Source: Otatea glauca
Lineage: Eukaryota > Streptophyta > Magnoliopsida > Poales > Poaceae
Reading direction: 5' to 3'
DNA length: 64,000 nt
Assembly (NCBI GenBank): GCA_036346275.1
Contig: CM070728.1
Coordinates: 20,608,723-20,672,722 of the forward strand
Part shown: one piece after another, positions 46,950-59,259 of the stretch
Layout of the letters: each line of letters begins with the position of its first letter
Position numbering within the stretch: the stretch's first letter is position 1
Position numbers and translations under genes: made by a program
The notes under the pieces: model-generated
The model's database searches: none
The model's input: only the letters and a program-made list of their open reading frames with translations
What the model was told of the DNA's origin: nothing

Positions 46950-47222
46950 CAGGCCGTAACATTTTAAAAAAGATATTTTTTAGTTTTTTTAGTTGAAAAG
47001 TAGTTGTAACTTTTTTTTTCTAGAAGGGCGTTTGACAAACAGCTAAATTCACTCAGCAATAAGCTGTAAAAGTAGATCTCATTCAGCTTTTAGCTTTTTG
47101 CTAGTGAAATATAGCTTTTAGCTTACACCAAAAATCGCTTAAAAGCTAAGCTGTTTGAGATGGGCTTACTGATTTTTTTTATAGTTAAAATTAGCTTTAA
47201 CCTCTACCAAATAGGACCTACA
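46950..47222. mobile_element. Possible MITE with AGCTTTTAGCTT palindromes
   Basis: Repeated AGCTTTTAGC, TAGCTTTTAGCTTA and AAAAGCTAAGCTGTTT motifs in both orientations, with GACAAACAGC and GCTGTTTGAG inverted (about 47035 and 47148), suggest a fold-back element. The ends are not clear. Confidence 0.35.
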
Positions 47223-47509
47223 TATGGCTCGGACTTACATGATCAATGGTGATGCCATATGCCTAATAGTTGCATGCATGGTATGTCGTCTTGTCGATTC
47301 CGGCGAGCGAGGTCGCATGTTAAATGTGCCATAGGATGGTGGAAGTTCCGTCCAAATGGGGGATAAAGGCAGGTGTAACACATCTGCTACAAAAGATGAA
47401 CTTGTTTAACTTTCCATGATGTACCATTTTCCCTTCCATGCTTGTAAAACGTAGATATTTCATGTAGTTTTTTTTGCCTTGAAATAAAGGGAAGGGGATA
47501 TGGATTTGT

Positions 47510-47960
47510 CACTACTACACAAATATACATCACAATCGGTTCTTTTTCGTCATCACAGTCGGTTCTAGTGGTGACACAAAGTCATGAGACAGAAATGAGG
47601 CGGGCATTATTACAGTCGGTTCTTGCCCGATAGAGATGATATGGTCATCTCTATCGGTTCTTTATAAGAAGCGATAGAGATGATATCTTATCTCTATCGG
47701 TTCTTTTTAAGAACCGATAGAGATAAGATATCATCTCTATCGCTTCTAAAAAGAACCGATAGAGATAATATAATCATCTCTATCGCTTCTTTGAAAGAAC
47801 CGACATGATGAATATACTCATCTCTATCACTTCTTATAAAGAACCGATAGAGATGAGTTCATCATCCCTATCGCTTCTTTCAAAGAACCGATAGAGATGA
47901 CCGTCACATCTCTATCATTTTCTTGTGAGAACCGACAGAGATGAAGGGGTGTGGTGTGCT
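47510..47960. repeat. Left subterminal inverted-repeat cluster of the CACTA element
   Basis: After the terminal repeat there are about eight hairpin pairs of ATCTCTATCGGTTCTT and AAGAACCGATAGAGAT type. The core here is CTCTATCGG, unlike the CACTATCGG of the right end. In En/Spm such repeats are TnpA binding sites. Confidence 0.85.
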
Positions 47961-48269
47961 ATCACATTCTAATCAAGACATATTCCACACAATATGCACA
48001 TATCACATTCACACGTAAATTACAGACAACATATCACATTCAAAGAACATGAACACTTTGTTACAACAAACACATATCACATTCGTTAACAAAATAGAAC
48101 GTAAACATGCTTAACCATAAGTACACATGCAATCGTATTCGGATATGTAATATTTGTTCACATCTGGTCTAGTAGGAGCTTTTGGGATCTCTAAACCGTC
48201 CATCCTCCGACAAGCATTCTATCCAGCACCACCGCATAAGTGGTCTCAGATCTTGTTGAGTGCAAGGTC

Positions 48270-51200
48270 GTCTACACTCTTCCGGGGATAACGGTATGTC
48301 GCAAGATAGAAACGAGTGCTCTAATTTGAGTTTTCAAATTTCCATGTGAAAGACTAATTGTATATGCATGTACTACCTTAGGAAAACGGTCCGAGCCGAC
48401 AATCAAGATCACCATGTGTTGCATGACATACAAACCACAGCGTCGTCGCCGCTCTGTTGATGACAACGTGAAGAAAGAAAAATAAATTAAGAGATAAAGA
48501 AAATATGTCGAAAATCTAAATCTTATATATGATAGCCACTTGTACCTTGAAGTGACATACTCCACTTGGAGCCCTTTTTGTCGTCGTGTGTCCCTCCCGC
48601 TCGACGTATTTCTTGAAACCCCTATATACATTGGAAAGATGTCGTTGAGTAAAAAATAATGAATGTAGTTAAATACGTAAAATGTTAGATAAGAGTGGTG
48701 CACTTATCGCTCCAAAGGAGGCTTGATCGCGTAGGCCATCGGTCTCTTATCAAGCGAATTAAAAGTGTACACTTTGTTGTCGCTCGGAAGAGCACGAGTA
48801 GAACCCAATGGTTGCTTATTAAATGGTATGCAACAAGAAAATAAGTTCACATACGGTTTCAAAGGTGTAGAAGTAATTGAACAGTGAAGTAGTACTTACT
48901 CGTGGTACGGGAATAGAATGAAGCCCTTCTTCGACTCACTTGCAATGCCCTCTTGATGTAGCCGCAACCCATTCCGTTGAAGCCTAGCCATCGTCGCGAC
49001 ACAAGCTCGTGGTCGACGAACCCAACTAGTTGTCGATTCGTCACGACCACGCCTCATCGCCTCGCAACTCGCATTGAATGTTAAAAAGCGTAATGCAAAA
49101 TCCTATGGAAGTCATAAGGTCGTGCAACGTGGTGCGATACTCACGGCGTCGTGATCGCATAAGAGAAATATCGATGGCTATCGGTTGGTATAGACGAACA
49201 GATCCTCAAAACTAATCGAATGTCCCATCCTCCTCGCGTGGAAATGTCCCTTCTCAGTATCTAACATTGAAGTCGACACGCCGCTCTCTTTCGCTTTGTC
49301 AATGTACCATCCATGGAGTCGCCGAGTCCATATGCCTAGAGCGCTCAATTTGCCGGGAGGCGTAAGGGCTTTCCATGTACGTAGGCCTTAAATTCATAAG
49401 GCTTCATCGTGTCCAGCCGCTCTCCTTTCTCGGGCGAAGGAGTCTCCGAGGCCGGGCGATGGGCTTTTCATGTACATGAGGGGCGCTGTGGCCTTTGTGA
49501 GCCTAGCCTTTTAGCAGAGGCCTCCGTGGTTCTGTGGTTGTCGTGCTAGTCCTTTTATACACCACTCAGACTTTGTGCGGGGCTCGTCACGATCGTGGGA
49601 GCAGCGCAGTACGGTAGGAACCTACAAAGCACGCGATAATTAAGGAACTTGTTGCAATACTACCGAATGGTACGGAAGACGTGAGGGATGTTTACCTTGA
49701 CCAAGACGACGCTCGTCGTGGGCCACTTGATGAACGACATCTGCGCTAGCCCGAGAGTGGTGATGTCTTCGTTAGGGGGGAACTCGAGCACATGTGATAA
49801 GAAGGCTTCGTGGACGTAGTCCACCTGGACCCTCATGTAGCCCTTCCCCAAAGGCTGACCATGCACCGTCTCGGTCTCCTTGCATGGAAATGCAACACCG
49901 CGTGCAGCCTCAACAGGAAATCCGTCTTCCGTCAGGGTGAGCTGGCACTCGGTAGGCGCCTGCAAAAAGTGCGCAACTTGAGAGAAAACATATGAAAAGT
50001 TACCCTCGCACCATTAAGTAAGGCAAAGTTAATTATTACCTTCAGCTGGGGACCGGACTTATCATTTTGGAACCGCAGCTACTTGGTGGGGCACAGTTTT
50101 CTCTCAAGAGGCGGGGCATCGCTCGACTGGGAGATCATCGCCATCATCTCGACCCTTAGGCGCTTCTCACGTGCCATCATCTCCACCTCATCTCCTCCTC
50201 ACGTGCCATCATCCGCACCCTCATCTCCTCCTCATCTCCTCCGAGATCTCCTCCTCACCGCTCCCTAAGCGTGTCCTTCAGCGCCCGCACGTGCCTCCCA
50301 TGTTCTTGATCCGTACTGGCAAGATCTTGGAAGTAGGACTTCTTCAGATGCCCCGACCTGCGGCAAGCACCCGCCCTTATGGTCGAGCTTCCCGATCGCA
50401 GATGGATAGAATGTCATTTGACCCTTGGCTAAGAAAGGTCCCTGCTCTTTCCTCCGCTTACCTCCTCCCGCAATAAGCGAGTACGAATTAGATCCAAATA
50501 CGAGAGGAATGGTCTCACAAAGAATGTAGTAAGTTTGATATCTTACGATGGCGGAGACGACTTGCGCGATAGTGGGTTTTGGTACTACTAGCTGCCCGTC
50601 CGCGGTTTTCTTTGTCCTCGCTAATACCCGACCACGTGCCCTCCTCACATATGTGCGAGTAAGGCATCGCTGTCCGAGTTGGCGCACTCCTCGGCTAGTC
50701 GTGCCCATTCGCTTTCTTCCTTCGTAGCCACCGAACCGAGGTGGTGCGCGTGCGTGTTCACCTTTGGGTAGCAACGCTCCTCTGTCTCGGCTCCTCGCCT
50801 CGGGCGTACTCTTGATCCTCGTGAACTCCTCCCAAACATCGGTAGTCACGAACGGATACCTCTCGAATGGTGCACGGCCTTTCAAAGACGTACTCACTCG
50901 TGCATGTAGACCTCGGTGCCTCGAGCCACACCCATCCTCTTGAAGGCGCATCGCTTGGCATTGTTTTCATCCTCCTCTTCTATAATCCATTTTCCCTTAA
51001 CCTCGTCCCACACCGGTTCTTACGCTTTCGACGACCTCCTTTCTCCAATCCTTAATCGTTATGGGAACTCTCTCCTCACCGCTTGCTCGAGGAATGAGCG
51101 GTATCGCCTTTACACTTGGGAGGACCCGCAAACGCCCGTCGCATTGAAGTGGAGAATTTGCGGCGTTCTCCCCGTGGCCCCTTTGCTTGGTCCTCGGGCC

Positions 51201-51390
51201 TTCCTCACCTTACTCGGTCCCTCGACATTTCGAACCTGGGTCGGCTCGACACTAGGAAGTTGGCTGCGCCCCTCAGGAGCACCTTCTACTCTTTCTGGCG
51301 ATGAGCCGATGCTCTCTAATTGCGATATTTTGAGTTTTCATATCTACCATGGACAAATATTTGACATGAGAGAAAGCAATTCGTAGCTAT
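48270..51390 (-). pseudogene. Second CACTA gene: DUF8039-like plus Ulp1-like cysteine protease, broken
   Basis: Read on minus. A segment at about 50850-50760 reads RYPFVTTDVWEEFTRIKSTPEA, typical of plant CACTA second genes. 49965-49660 encodes a DUF8039-like domain (CQLTLTEDGFPVEAARGVAF, HGQPLGKGYMRVQVD). 49420-49160 gives the linker with RRLHGWYIDKAK and SFEDLFVYTNR. 48960-48720 has KKGFILFPYHE and VYTFNSLD. 48470-48400 has RRRRCGLYVMQHM, matching the Cys-containing end of Ulp1-type (C48) proteases. Frames change repeatedly; some changes may be introns, others are probably mutations. The role would be DNA-binding or accessory transposition functions (TnpA-like) with a SUMO-protease-type domain. 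Domain calls are by eye. Confidence 0.62.
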
Positions 51391-51524
51391 TATGTGAACT
51401 TGATAATAAATCATTGTTCTAGTATATTGCAGTACATTAACAGAGGAAAGAATGATCTTCAAGAAAAGTTCGGCAGAGAAAATTCCGTAGCTATTATGTG
51501 AACTTGATAATAAATCATTGTTCT
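51382..51524. repeat. 39-bp exact direct repeat at the 5' edge of the second CACTA gene
   Basis: CGTAGCTATTATGTGAACTT and the following 19 bases occur identically at 51382-51420 and 51486-51524, 104 bp apart. They sit between the gene and the palindromic module. Confidence 0.85.
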
Positions 51525-51538
51525 AAATACGTACGAAC

Positions 51539-51903
51539 GATAACTCCTAATCTCTACATAGGTTTGGTCCTAATCCCATTCGAGGATATGTGGTTCGGGC
51601 AAGTTCCTGAGGCGTTGTACAACTCCAGAGAAAATTTCGGCAGCATCTCCCCGCTGTTCTCCAGATACACGTCTCGACAACTGGTCAAGAGGGGTGTGCA
51701 TTCGGAGAACACCAGGGAGACGCTACCGAAATCTACTCTGTGAGTTGTACAACGCCTCAGGAACTTGCCCGAACCACATATCCTCGAACTGTCCAAAAAA
51801 CGTGGACAATTCGAGACTGCTTGCTTATAAATATGTCATTACGGCATATTTATAAATAAGCACTCTCGAACGGGAGACGTAGGTTACGCAACCTAAACTC
51901 TTA
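51539..51903 (-). promoter_or_regulatory. Palindromic module upstream of the second CACTA gene (copy 1)
   Basis: Perfect 47-bp inverted arms lie at 51579-51625 and 51742-51788. The 116 bp between them form a second, imperfect stem (ATTTCGG...CTCC and its complement), so the whole can fold as a hairpin of about 210 nt. Next to it, 51823-51859 is another palindrome made of TTATAAATATG and CATATTTATAA, giving TATA-type boxes on both strands. The module repeats at 58505-58861. Its place upstream of both minus-strand genes suggests a promoter role; this is inferred. Confidence 0.7.
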
Positions 51904-52789
51904 ACATATGCTGAGTACAGAAGCACATATGAGAAAGTAATGAAAAAAGCATCGTAACATTCATGGAAACAGGATGAGGGAACATGTATATCATGAATAA
52001 TTGAATGTAGAGGGCAACCCATCAATTGAATATATAATGGAAACAGGATGATGAGATTTCTATGTGATAAATAGATCAATCTATAATTCTTGTTATTTGG
52101 GTTTAGATACGAGGGCAACCCATCAAAAGCAAGCACCGGATGCAACATGCATATCATGAAAAAATGAATACAGAAAGCATGTACGAATAGGCAAAGTTAT
52201 ATGCATATCATGAAAAATTATGTACTTCTGGTTTTTTTTGTACTCTATGTAAATTATTACATGTGTAACTATTATTAAGAATATCTCAAGAGTACAATAA
52301 CAGCTTTAGTGTCATGAAGAAAAGTTCATGACAGAGAGCGGTCATTCGAGAGTCATGCAACTACATACATCTTTACTTTGAAAATGTAGAGCTTGGTGAA
52401 AGAAGCTTGCATGATTGTCATACCAAGGGCCATGAGTCTCAATTGCCGACAAAGTGTATAGTGTTTCGTTTCACTAACCAAAGCTACTGAATTCACAAAC
52501 AGGTGGACTTAGCCAATCAAACAGTTCACATCGAAATATTAGCATCATGTTGTCAATATTTCACTATAATGTGCACACAACTGACAATCTAGTCCACTTC
52601 AATTCCAATACACTATTGCAGTTTGCACCATTTGCATTGCAAATGATGTCCCATTGCACACACCCATACCAAATTTGCATTTGGCAGTTCACAGTTCACA
52701 GTTCAATATAAATGCAACTAATAAACCACCCCGATACCGACCAAGGCAGCGCCTTTTCTTCACCGCAATGACAAGCTCAAACTGGCAAT
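51904..52789. other. CACTA interior, AT-rich, no supported gene
   Basis: AT-rich sequence with repeated short CATGTATATCATGAA-type and CATGCATATCATGAA-type blocks near 51980-52215. No coding region is seen. Confidence 0.4.
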
Positions 52790-53275
52790 CATTGTAGCAT
52801 GGGCGTAACACTCACCGGGCGGCGGGCAGGCGTGGGGCGAGCCGGGCGTGGGGCGGGGGCGCCATGGTGGGGCAGGGGCGCGGCGGGGTGGAGGCGGGCG
52901 CGGGCGGGGGGGCGGAGGCGGCGAGGTGGAGTCGGGGCGGAGGCCGAGGGGCGGCGGTAGGGGCGGGCGGGTGAGTAGAGGCGGGGGAGAGTAGGGAGGC
53001 GGCGGGGTGGGCGGGTGGAGTCGGGGCGCAGCCGAGGGGCGGCGGGTAGGGGCGGCGGGTGGAGTAGGGGGAGGCGGGGGGGGGGGGGTGGAGTCGGGGC
53101 GCAGCCGGGGGGCGGCAGTAGGCGCGGGGTGGAGTAGGGCGGGGCGGGGTGGCGTCGGCGGCGGAGGGTTGGGCGCTGGGTCGCGTCGGGCGGAGGCCGA
53201 GGGGCGGCGGGGTTGGGGCGAAACCGTCGAGTGGGAGTTAGGGCGTGGAGTTGGAGGCTTAGTGAGAGCCGCCAA
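52790..53275. repeat. GC-rich low-complexity stretch in the CACTA element
   Basis: GGCGGGGTGG-, GGGGCGCAGCCG- and GTGGAGTCGGGGCG-type units recur irregularly about every 60-70 bp. On minus it is open as a proline/arginine-rich frame, which is explained by composition. It may be a decayed minisatellite. Confidence 0.7.
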
Positions 53276-53279
53276 ATAC

Positions 53280-54560
53280 ACTCGACCTATAATATTTCTA
53301 TCGGTTTTCTTGGAAAATCGACAAAACTTTATTCTTCCTATCGGTTTTCTAAAAACCGACACAAAAACATCTTACTATCGCTTTTTTGAAAAACCGACAC
53401 AATAACTTTCGTTTACTATCGGTTTTTAAAAACCGACACAAAAAGATCATAATACTATCGGTTTTTTGAAAACCGACACGAAAAAATAAATATCACTACG
53501 CTTTGGATCAACCTCACAAAAAAATATATATTACTATCGGTTTTTGAAAAAACCGACACAAATAAATTCATATTACTATCGGTTTTTCAAAAACCGACAC
53601 AAATTGAGAACATTACTATCGGTTTTTAAAACCCAACACAAAAAATTTAATTGACTATCGGTTTTTAAAAACGACACAAAAATTCAATTATACTATCGGT
53701 GTTTTGAAAACCGACACAAAAATTAAAATCACTACGCTTTTGGTTCAAAATCGACAAAAAAATATATTTATTACTATCGGTTTTCCAAAACCGACACAAA
53801 TTGAATATATTACTATCGGTTTTTTAAAAACCGGCGAAAAAAGATAATTATACTATCGGTTCTTTGAAAACCGACACAAAAAATAACCATCACTACGCTT
53901 TTGGATCAAAACGACAAAAAAGTATATATTACTATCGGTTTTTAAAAACCGACACAAACCGAGTACATTACTATCGGTTCTTTTAAAAACCTGACACAAA
54001 AAAACTTTCTTTACTATTGGTTTTTTTAAAAAACCGACACAACAAAGATAATTATACTATCGGTTTTTTCAAAAACCGACACAAAAAAATAAACATCACT
54101 ACAGTTTTTGGATCAAAACGGACAAAAAAAGTATATATATTACTATCGGTTTTTTAAAAAACCGACACAAACCGAGTACATTACTATCGGTTCTTTTAAA
54201 ACCCGACACAAAAACTTTTTTACTATCGGTTTTTAAAAACCGACACAAAAAAGATAATTATACTATCGGTTTTTTGAAAACCGACACAAAAAATAAACAT
54301 CACTACGCTTTTGGATCAAAACGACAAAAAAGTATATATATTACTATCGGTTTTTTATAAAACCGATACAAATTTCGAATATTACTATCGTTTTTTTTGA
54401 AAAAACCGACACAAATAACTTACATTACTATCGGTTTTTTTTAAAAAACCGACACAAAAAAGCTAATTATACTATCGGTTTTTTTAAAAAACCGACACAA
54501 AAAAGTAATATTACTATCGGTTTTGGAAAAAAACCGATACAAAAAAAACATCACTATTTG
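53280..54560. repeat. Array of about 26 short palindromes in higher-order units
   Basis: The basic unit is TACTATCGGTTTTT followed by AAAAACCGACACAAA, an imperfect palindrome separated by 10-20 bp AT-rich spacers. About 26 units are present. Five times the array is punctuated by a different unit, CACTACGCTTTTGGATC (near 53493, 53730, 53890, 54097 and 54299), giving higher-order periods of about 160-240 bp. The core is related to the subterminal repeats of the element (ACTATCGGTT). Confidence 0.9.
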
Positions 54561-55015
54561 CTTTCCTGACAAACCATGAATTCTGAACTTGAAAAAAAAT
54601 CTGATCAAAGAGTGAAAAGGCCATAACTTTTGCAAACATAGTTGGAATTTTTTGAAATTTTGCAGGAACGTACTTTGTGATACTACAAAACTATTCCAAA
54701 AAGGATTCTAGAAAAAAGAGTTAGCATTAAAAAAAAGAAGCCCAAAGTCACTTTGTAGGCTAGATTTTTTGTTCAAACAGTCTCAAAGTCAAATCTTTCT
54801 CCAATGAAGTCCGAGTATTTTGAAAATTGCGAGAAATGATTTGGTGTGGAGTGCCTTCTTTTTCTTGCTTCAAGTAGATGATACATACCACAATCCATTG
54901 AAATTTTTTTGCAAAAGTTTCATACGTACACGTAACCTTTGCAAACACGAAACTACAGTTATGTACAATACAAACATTTCAAACACATAGCAACTGATAC
55001 AATGATGTACTCCTG

Positions 55016-58000
55016 TTATTTGCAATACAACCCTTCCTGATGATCTACACGCATATAATTTCTTCCGTGTGTGTCATCGTCGCCACTAAGACAGGCCCCA
55101 TCCGCAAACGGAGGTATTTCATCAAATTGGTCGTATTCTTCTTCATCTATGACATTTTCGACTCCAACGATCCGCCGCTTGCCATGAAGGACGACGTGCA
55201 ACCTCGGATTGGCCGGATCACGTACATAGAAGACCTGATTTGCTTGCTTCGCAAGTACGAATGGGTCATCTTTATAGGCGAGTCTGTTTAGATCCACAAG
55301 AGTAAAACCTCTCTTGTCGACCTTCACTCCATGTAGGAGTCCCACCCACTTACATCGGAACAATGGGATTTGGTATATTCCGTAATCGAGCTCCCAAATT
55401 TCTTCGATCACCCCGAAGTAAGAGTTCATTGCCATTGAGGATCCTCCTTTCGAGTGATGTTCATCGGAAAAAGCATCTATACTTACACCACTGTTTTGAA
55501 CAGTACTCTTCACATACTGACTTTCAGTGTAAAAGGTGTACCCATTAATATCATACCCCTGCCATGTCTGTACATTAAATCTAGGTCCGTCAGCCAACCA
55601 TTTGATAGTCTCACTAATAGAGACCTCCGCCCTTTGTTTGAACCATGTGAGAAATCTATCGTTGTGTTCTCGCATGATGGAAAGCTCATCCATTTGTGGA
55701 TTCTCTTCCGTAATATCGACTTGTGCCGCTCGATGTACTCGCAACTTCGCGCTCTGCGCAAGACTGCCGATGCGCTTTGTAATACATATCAAACCGTGGC
55801 CTCGTTAGTTTCGATCCAACGGTTCCTTTGCCGCAAGTCCGCCTCATGGCGAGATAGAGGAACACCGATTGCTTGTCTTTTCCCGAGATAGTCCACGCAG
55901 AACTCAATAACCTCTTCAGTACCATAACCTTCCACAATACTACCCTCAGGCTTCAACCGATTCCTCATGTAGGATTTTAATATACCCATGTACCTCTCGA
56001 ACGGGTACATATAACGTAGGAATGCCGGTCCACATATCTTAATCTCTCTAACGAGGTGAACAACAAGGTGGACCATGACATCGAAGAACGACGGTGGGAA
56101 ATGCATCTCAAGTCGACATAGAGTCCGCACCACCTCACTCGCAAGTTGTCTAGCACGTCGGGTCAATAACTTTGCAGAGATCGCATTAAAGAAGTAACAC
56201 GACTTCATGATTGCAAACCCGACATCCTCTCGCGAATATTTCTTATTGCAACCGGGAGCATTTGGGTCATCAAGACATGGCAATCGTGGGACTTCATGCC
56301 CAACAACTTCAAATCATCCAAGGACACAAGCTTCTTAATGTTCATGAGTAGCTAGATGGAACTTTAATACCATGGAGACATTTGCAAAGGTCCTCTTTCT
56401 CCTTCTTGGACAGGTGTAGCATGCAATGGGATATACTGACCTTTCCATCCTCCTCTATCACCGCAAGCCCGGCCCGATTCCCATGTAGGCCATGTCGCGA
56501 CGAGCATTCACACCATCCTTTGTCTTTCCGTATGTTCAGCAGATACCAACCAAATTGTCGCAGACATTCTTCTCAACGCATGACATCAATACAATGCCGA
56601 ACATCTAACTCCTTCCAAAGACGGTAAGTCCCAAAATATTGACCTCTTCTTCCAAATGGTCCTAGAACGAACAGATTTATGGCTCTTTCCGATCAACATC
56701 GATATCCTCTACACGTGAATATACTTGCCTTCCACTCATAGGTCATGTGTCGAACGGACTTCCTCTTCCCATCAAATTTGTCATCCATCTTACGGTATCG
56801 ATGACTTCGAGGTAGAAACCTACGGTGACCCATATACAGCTTTCTTGGAATTGGCGACCATAGGCTCTCGGTCTCCTCTTCACAAATAGGACACGCTTTT
56901 GCTCCTTTCGTCAGAGTCCGCCAAATTACCAAGAGCCGGAAATCATTTATGGTGCAAAATACCATAGCCCGTAGGGTGAAATGCTCTCTCAGACGCATCC
57001 CACACAATGACCCCGCTATTCCACAATTTTACCAAATCCTCGATCAATGGAGCGAGGTACACATCAATATCATTTCCTACTGTTTGGGTCCCGAGATTAG
57101 CAACGACATCATGATATACTTCCGCTTCATGCACAACCAAGGAGGGAGGTTGTAGATACACAACAGAACTGGCCACGTGCTGTGACGACTGCTCATGTTA
57201 CCAAACGGATTCATTCCATCGGTACTCAATCCAAATCTTATGTTCCTTATTTCGGCACCAAACTCCTCATGTTTCCAATCGATGTTTCTCCATTGAGCCG
57301 AATCAGCAGGGTGTCTCAGCTTGCCATCTTCCTTTCGAGACTCATAATGCCAACGCAACAATTTTGCTTCTCTAGGATTTGCAAACAACCTTTCCAGACG
57401 CGGAATGATGGGCAAGTACCACAATACCTTGGCCGGTGCACCTTTAGTGACCTCTTCACCCTCGTTGCCCCGGCTCTTACGCTTCTTGTCGTTACGCTTC
57501 TCCTTTTGTTTGTACCGAGGCACACCGCAAACTGGACAAATGTGCAGCTCCTGATGTGCGTTACGGTACAAGATGCAATCATTTGGACATGCATGTATCC
57601 TTTCTATTTCCATTCCCATGGGACATAGTAGCTTCTTCGCTTCATAAATGCTTGTTGGCAACTCGCTTCTCTCGGAGCGTGTCCGATAGAAGAACTAGAA
57701 GTGTATTAAAACTTGTATCTGTCCAACGGTGTTTTGCCTTCAGTTCGAACAATGCATGGACCGAACCTAACTTAGTGTATTCTGCTTTGCAACTTGTGAA
57801 CAAAGTGGTTTCGCATCGCCTTCCATCGCTTTTAAACTTTCCAAACTCTCTTTACGTGTAATTACCTCCACATCCCGCAACATTTGCTCCAAATTCTCCT
57901 CCTCAAACATATCAAATTGCAACTCATCATCCGGTTCCACCGTGTCTTCATTGCATACCGCAGTGGTACTACCTGCCTCCCCGTGATGGATCCAACACGT

Positions 58001-58191
58001 AATTCCTCACGGCCACGCCGAATCGTGGTCCTCAATTTGAGCCGAGTTGTTGAATCTTCTCGATTGGTGCAATCAATGCAAGGACAATATATGAAGTTTA
58101 CACCCTCCTCACCATGTCCTCTTCGCAATTTTTTGAACTCCTTAACACCCTCCAAATTCAAAGACTCACACGACTTTTTGCATACATCCAT
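55016..58191 (-). pseudogene. TNP2: CACTA tnp2-type transposase, frame-broken
   Basis: On minus the domains come in the usual plant order. The transposase-associated domain is at 58191-57862 (starts MDVCKKSCESLNLEGVKEF; FIYCPCIDCTN). The tnp2 catalytic region is at about 57661-56693 (PMGMEIERIHACPNDCILYR, CPVCGVPRYKQ, FGLSTDGMNPFGNMSS, then NDFRLLVIWRTLTKGAKACP and GHRRFLPRSHRYRKMDDKFDG). A linker reads LDDLKLLGMKSHDCHVLM (about 56330-56270). A DUF4218-like region is at 56220-55850 (HFPPSFFDVMVHLVVHLV, YPFERYMGILKSYMRN). A DUF4216-like region is at 55550-55150 (SYFGVIEEIWELDY, PLFRCKWV). The frame changes at 57860, 57170, 57000, 56690 and 56280. Overlapping frames at 57077-57176 show true frameshifts, so the protein is probably not made whole. 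It would cut and join the CACTA ends. Confidence 0.82.
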
Positions 58192-58504
58192 TCCTTACGG
58201 TTCATCCGCAATTAAACTTCACCCAATAAATTATGCACAAACCGGAGCGACAAAGAAGCTAGTTATTTGAAATATTGAGACATCATTTCGCTTAATATTA
58301 CCTTTGCAAAATAGATGATAATTTCTGCAACATATATGAAATATGTACTCCGATCGATACCTAGATTCTTCCCTGGTTTAGAGCTTCCAATTTCCTAGAT
58401 AAGAGACATACATTTTTAACATGAACAATGATATCAAACAATCTAATTATATAGTGCAAGAGCTCTCATGATCTTTTGACTACAACGAAACAATACAAGG
58501 GTAC

Positions 58505-58861
58505 CAATGATGACTCCTAATCTCTAAATAGGTTTGGTCCTAATCCCATTCGAGAATATGTGGTTCCGACAAGTTCCTAAGCCGTTGTACAACTCAGAGA
58601 AAATTTGGAAGATCTCGCTATTCTCCATATACACGCCTCGACAACAGTCAAGAGGGTGTGTATCCGGAGAATACCAGGAGACGCTACCAAATCTCTACTC
58701 GCAGCTTGTACAACACACCAGAACTTGCCCAAGCACATATCCTCGAACCGCCCAAAGAACGTGGACAATTCGAGATCGCCGCTTATAAATATACCATTTC
58801 GCTCGTATATTTATAAACAAGCATCCTCGAACGGAGACGAGGTTCCGCACCCTAAACTCTA
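58505..58861 (-). promoter_or_regulatory. Palindromic module upstream of tnp2 (copy 2)
   Basis: This segment is a diverged direct copy of 51539-51903, starting GATGACTCCTAATCTCT and ending CACCCTAAACTCT. The inverted arms (about 58539-58595 and 58702-58747) are present but imperfect, unlike the perfect arms of copy 1. The TTATAAATATA/TATATTTATAA palindrome is kept at 58782-58816, about 600 bp upstream of the presumed tnp2 start. Confidence 0.68.
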
Positions 58862-59259
58862 GCATTCATCGGTGTGACAAAGAATAATAATTCCATATTA
58901 ACATCAAAGCACTACAAATTAAGATAATTAAATACATGTGTACATGCTTGTGAAATAAAGGGTGTGAAATCGATAGGATATACACAATACCAAGGCAATC
59001 TAAACTTTCTTCATGACATATCAAAATTACATAGTACAAAATTAAAGGGGTTTGAAGGAATGCTCACATTTTGAAGAAAACCACAAATTATGCAAAATGA
59101 GGGAAATCTCCTCAAGTTAGGGCTTCAAATTTACCCTCTTAACACCCACCCTTGAGGATTTCAAATTTTCTCACCCAAGTATTGCTTCCAACCACGTAAT
59201 ATGAGCTATTTTTTTGGTGGCGGCGAGAAACCTCCTCCGAACAATAACAGAGAAGAGTT

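Noticed and set aside
52760..53362. 200-codon proline-rich open frame on the minus strand
   Set aside because: It coincides with the GC-rich low-complexity block and part of the palindrome array; no conserved domain.
53280..54560. CRISPR-like array
   Set aside because: Repeats are variable, palindromic along their whole length and lie within a CACTA transposon of a plant genome; there are no cas genes or uniform spacers.
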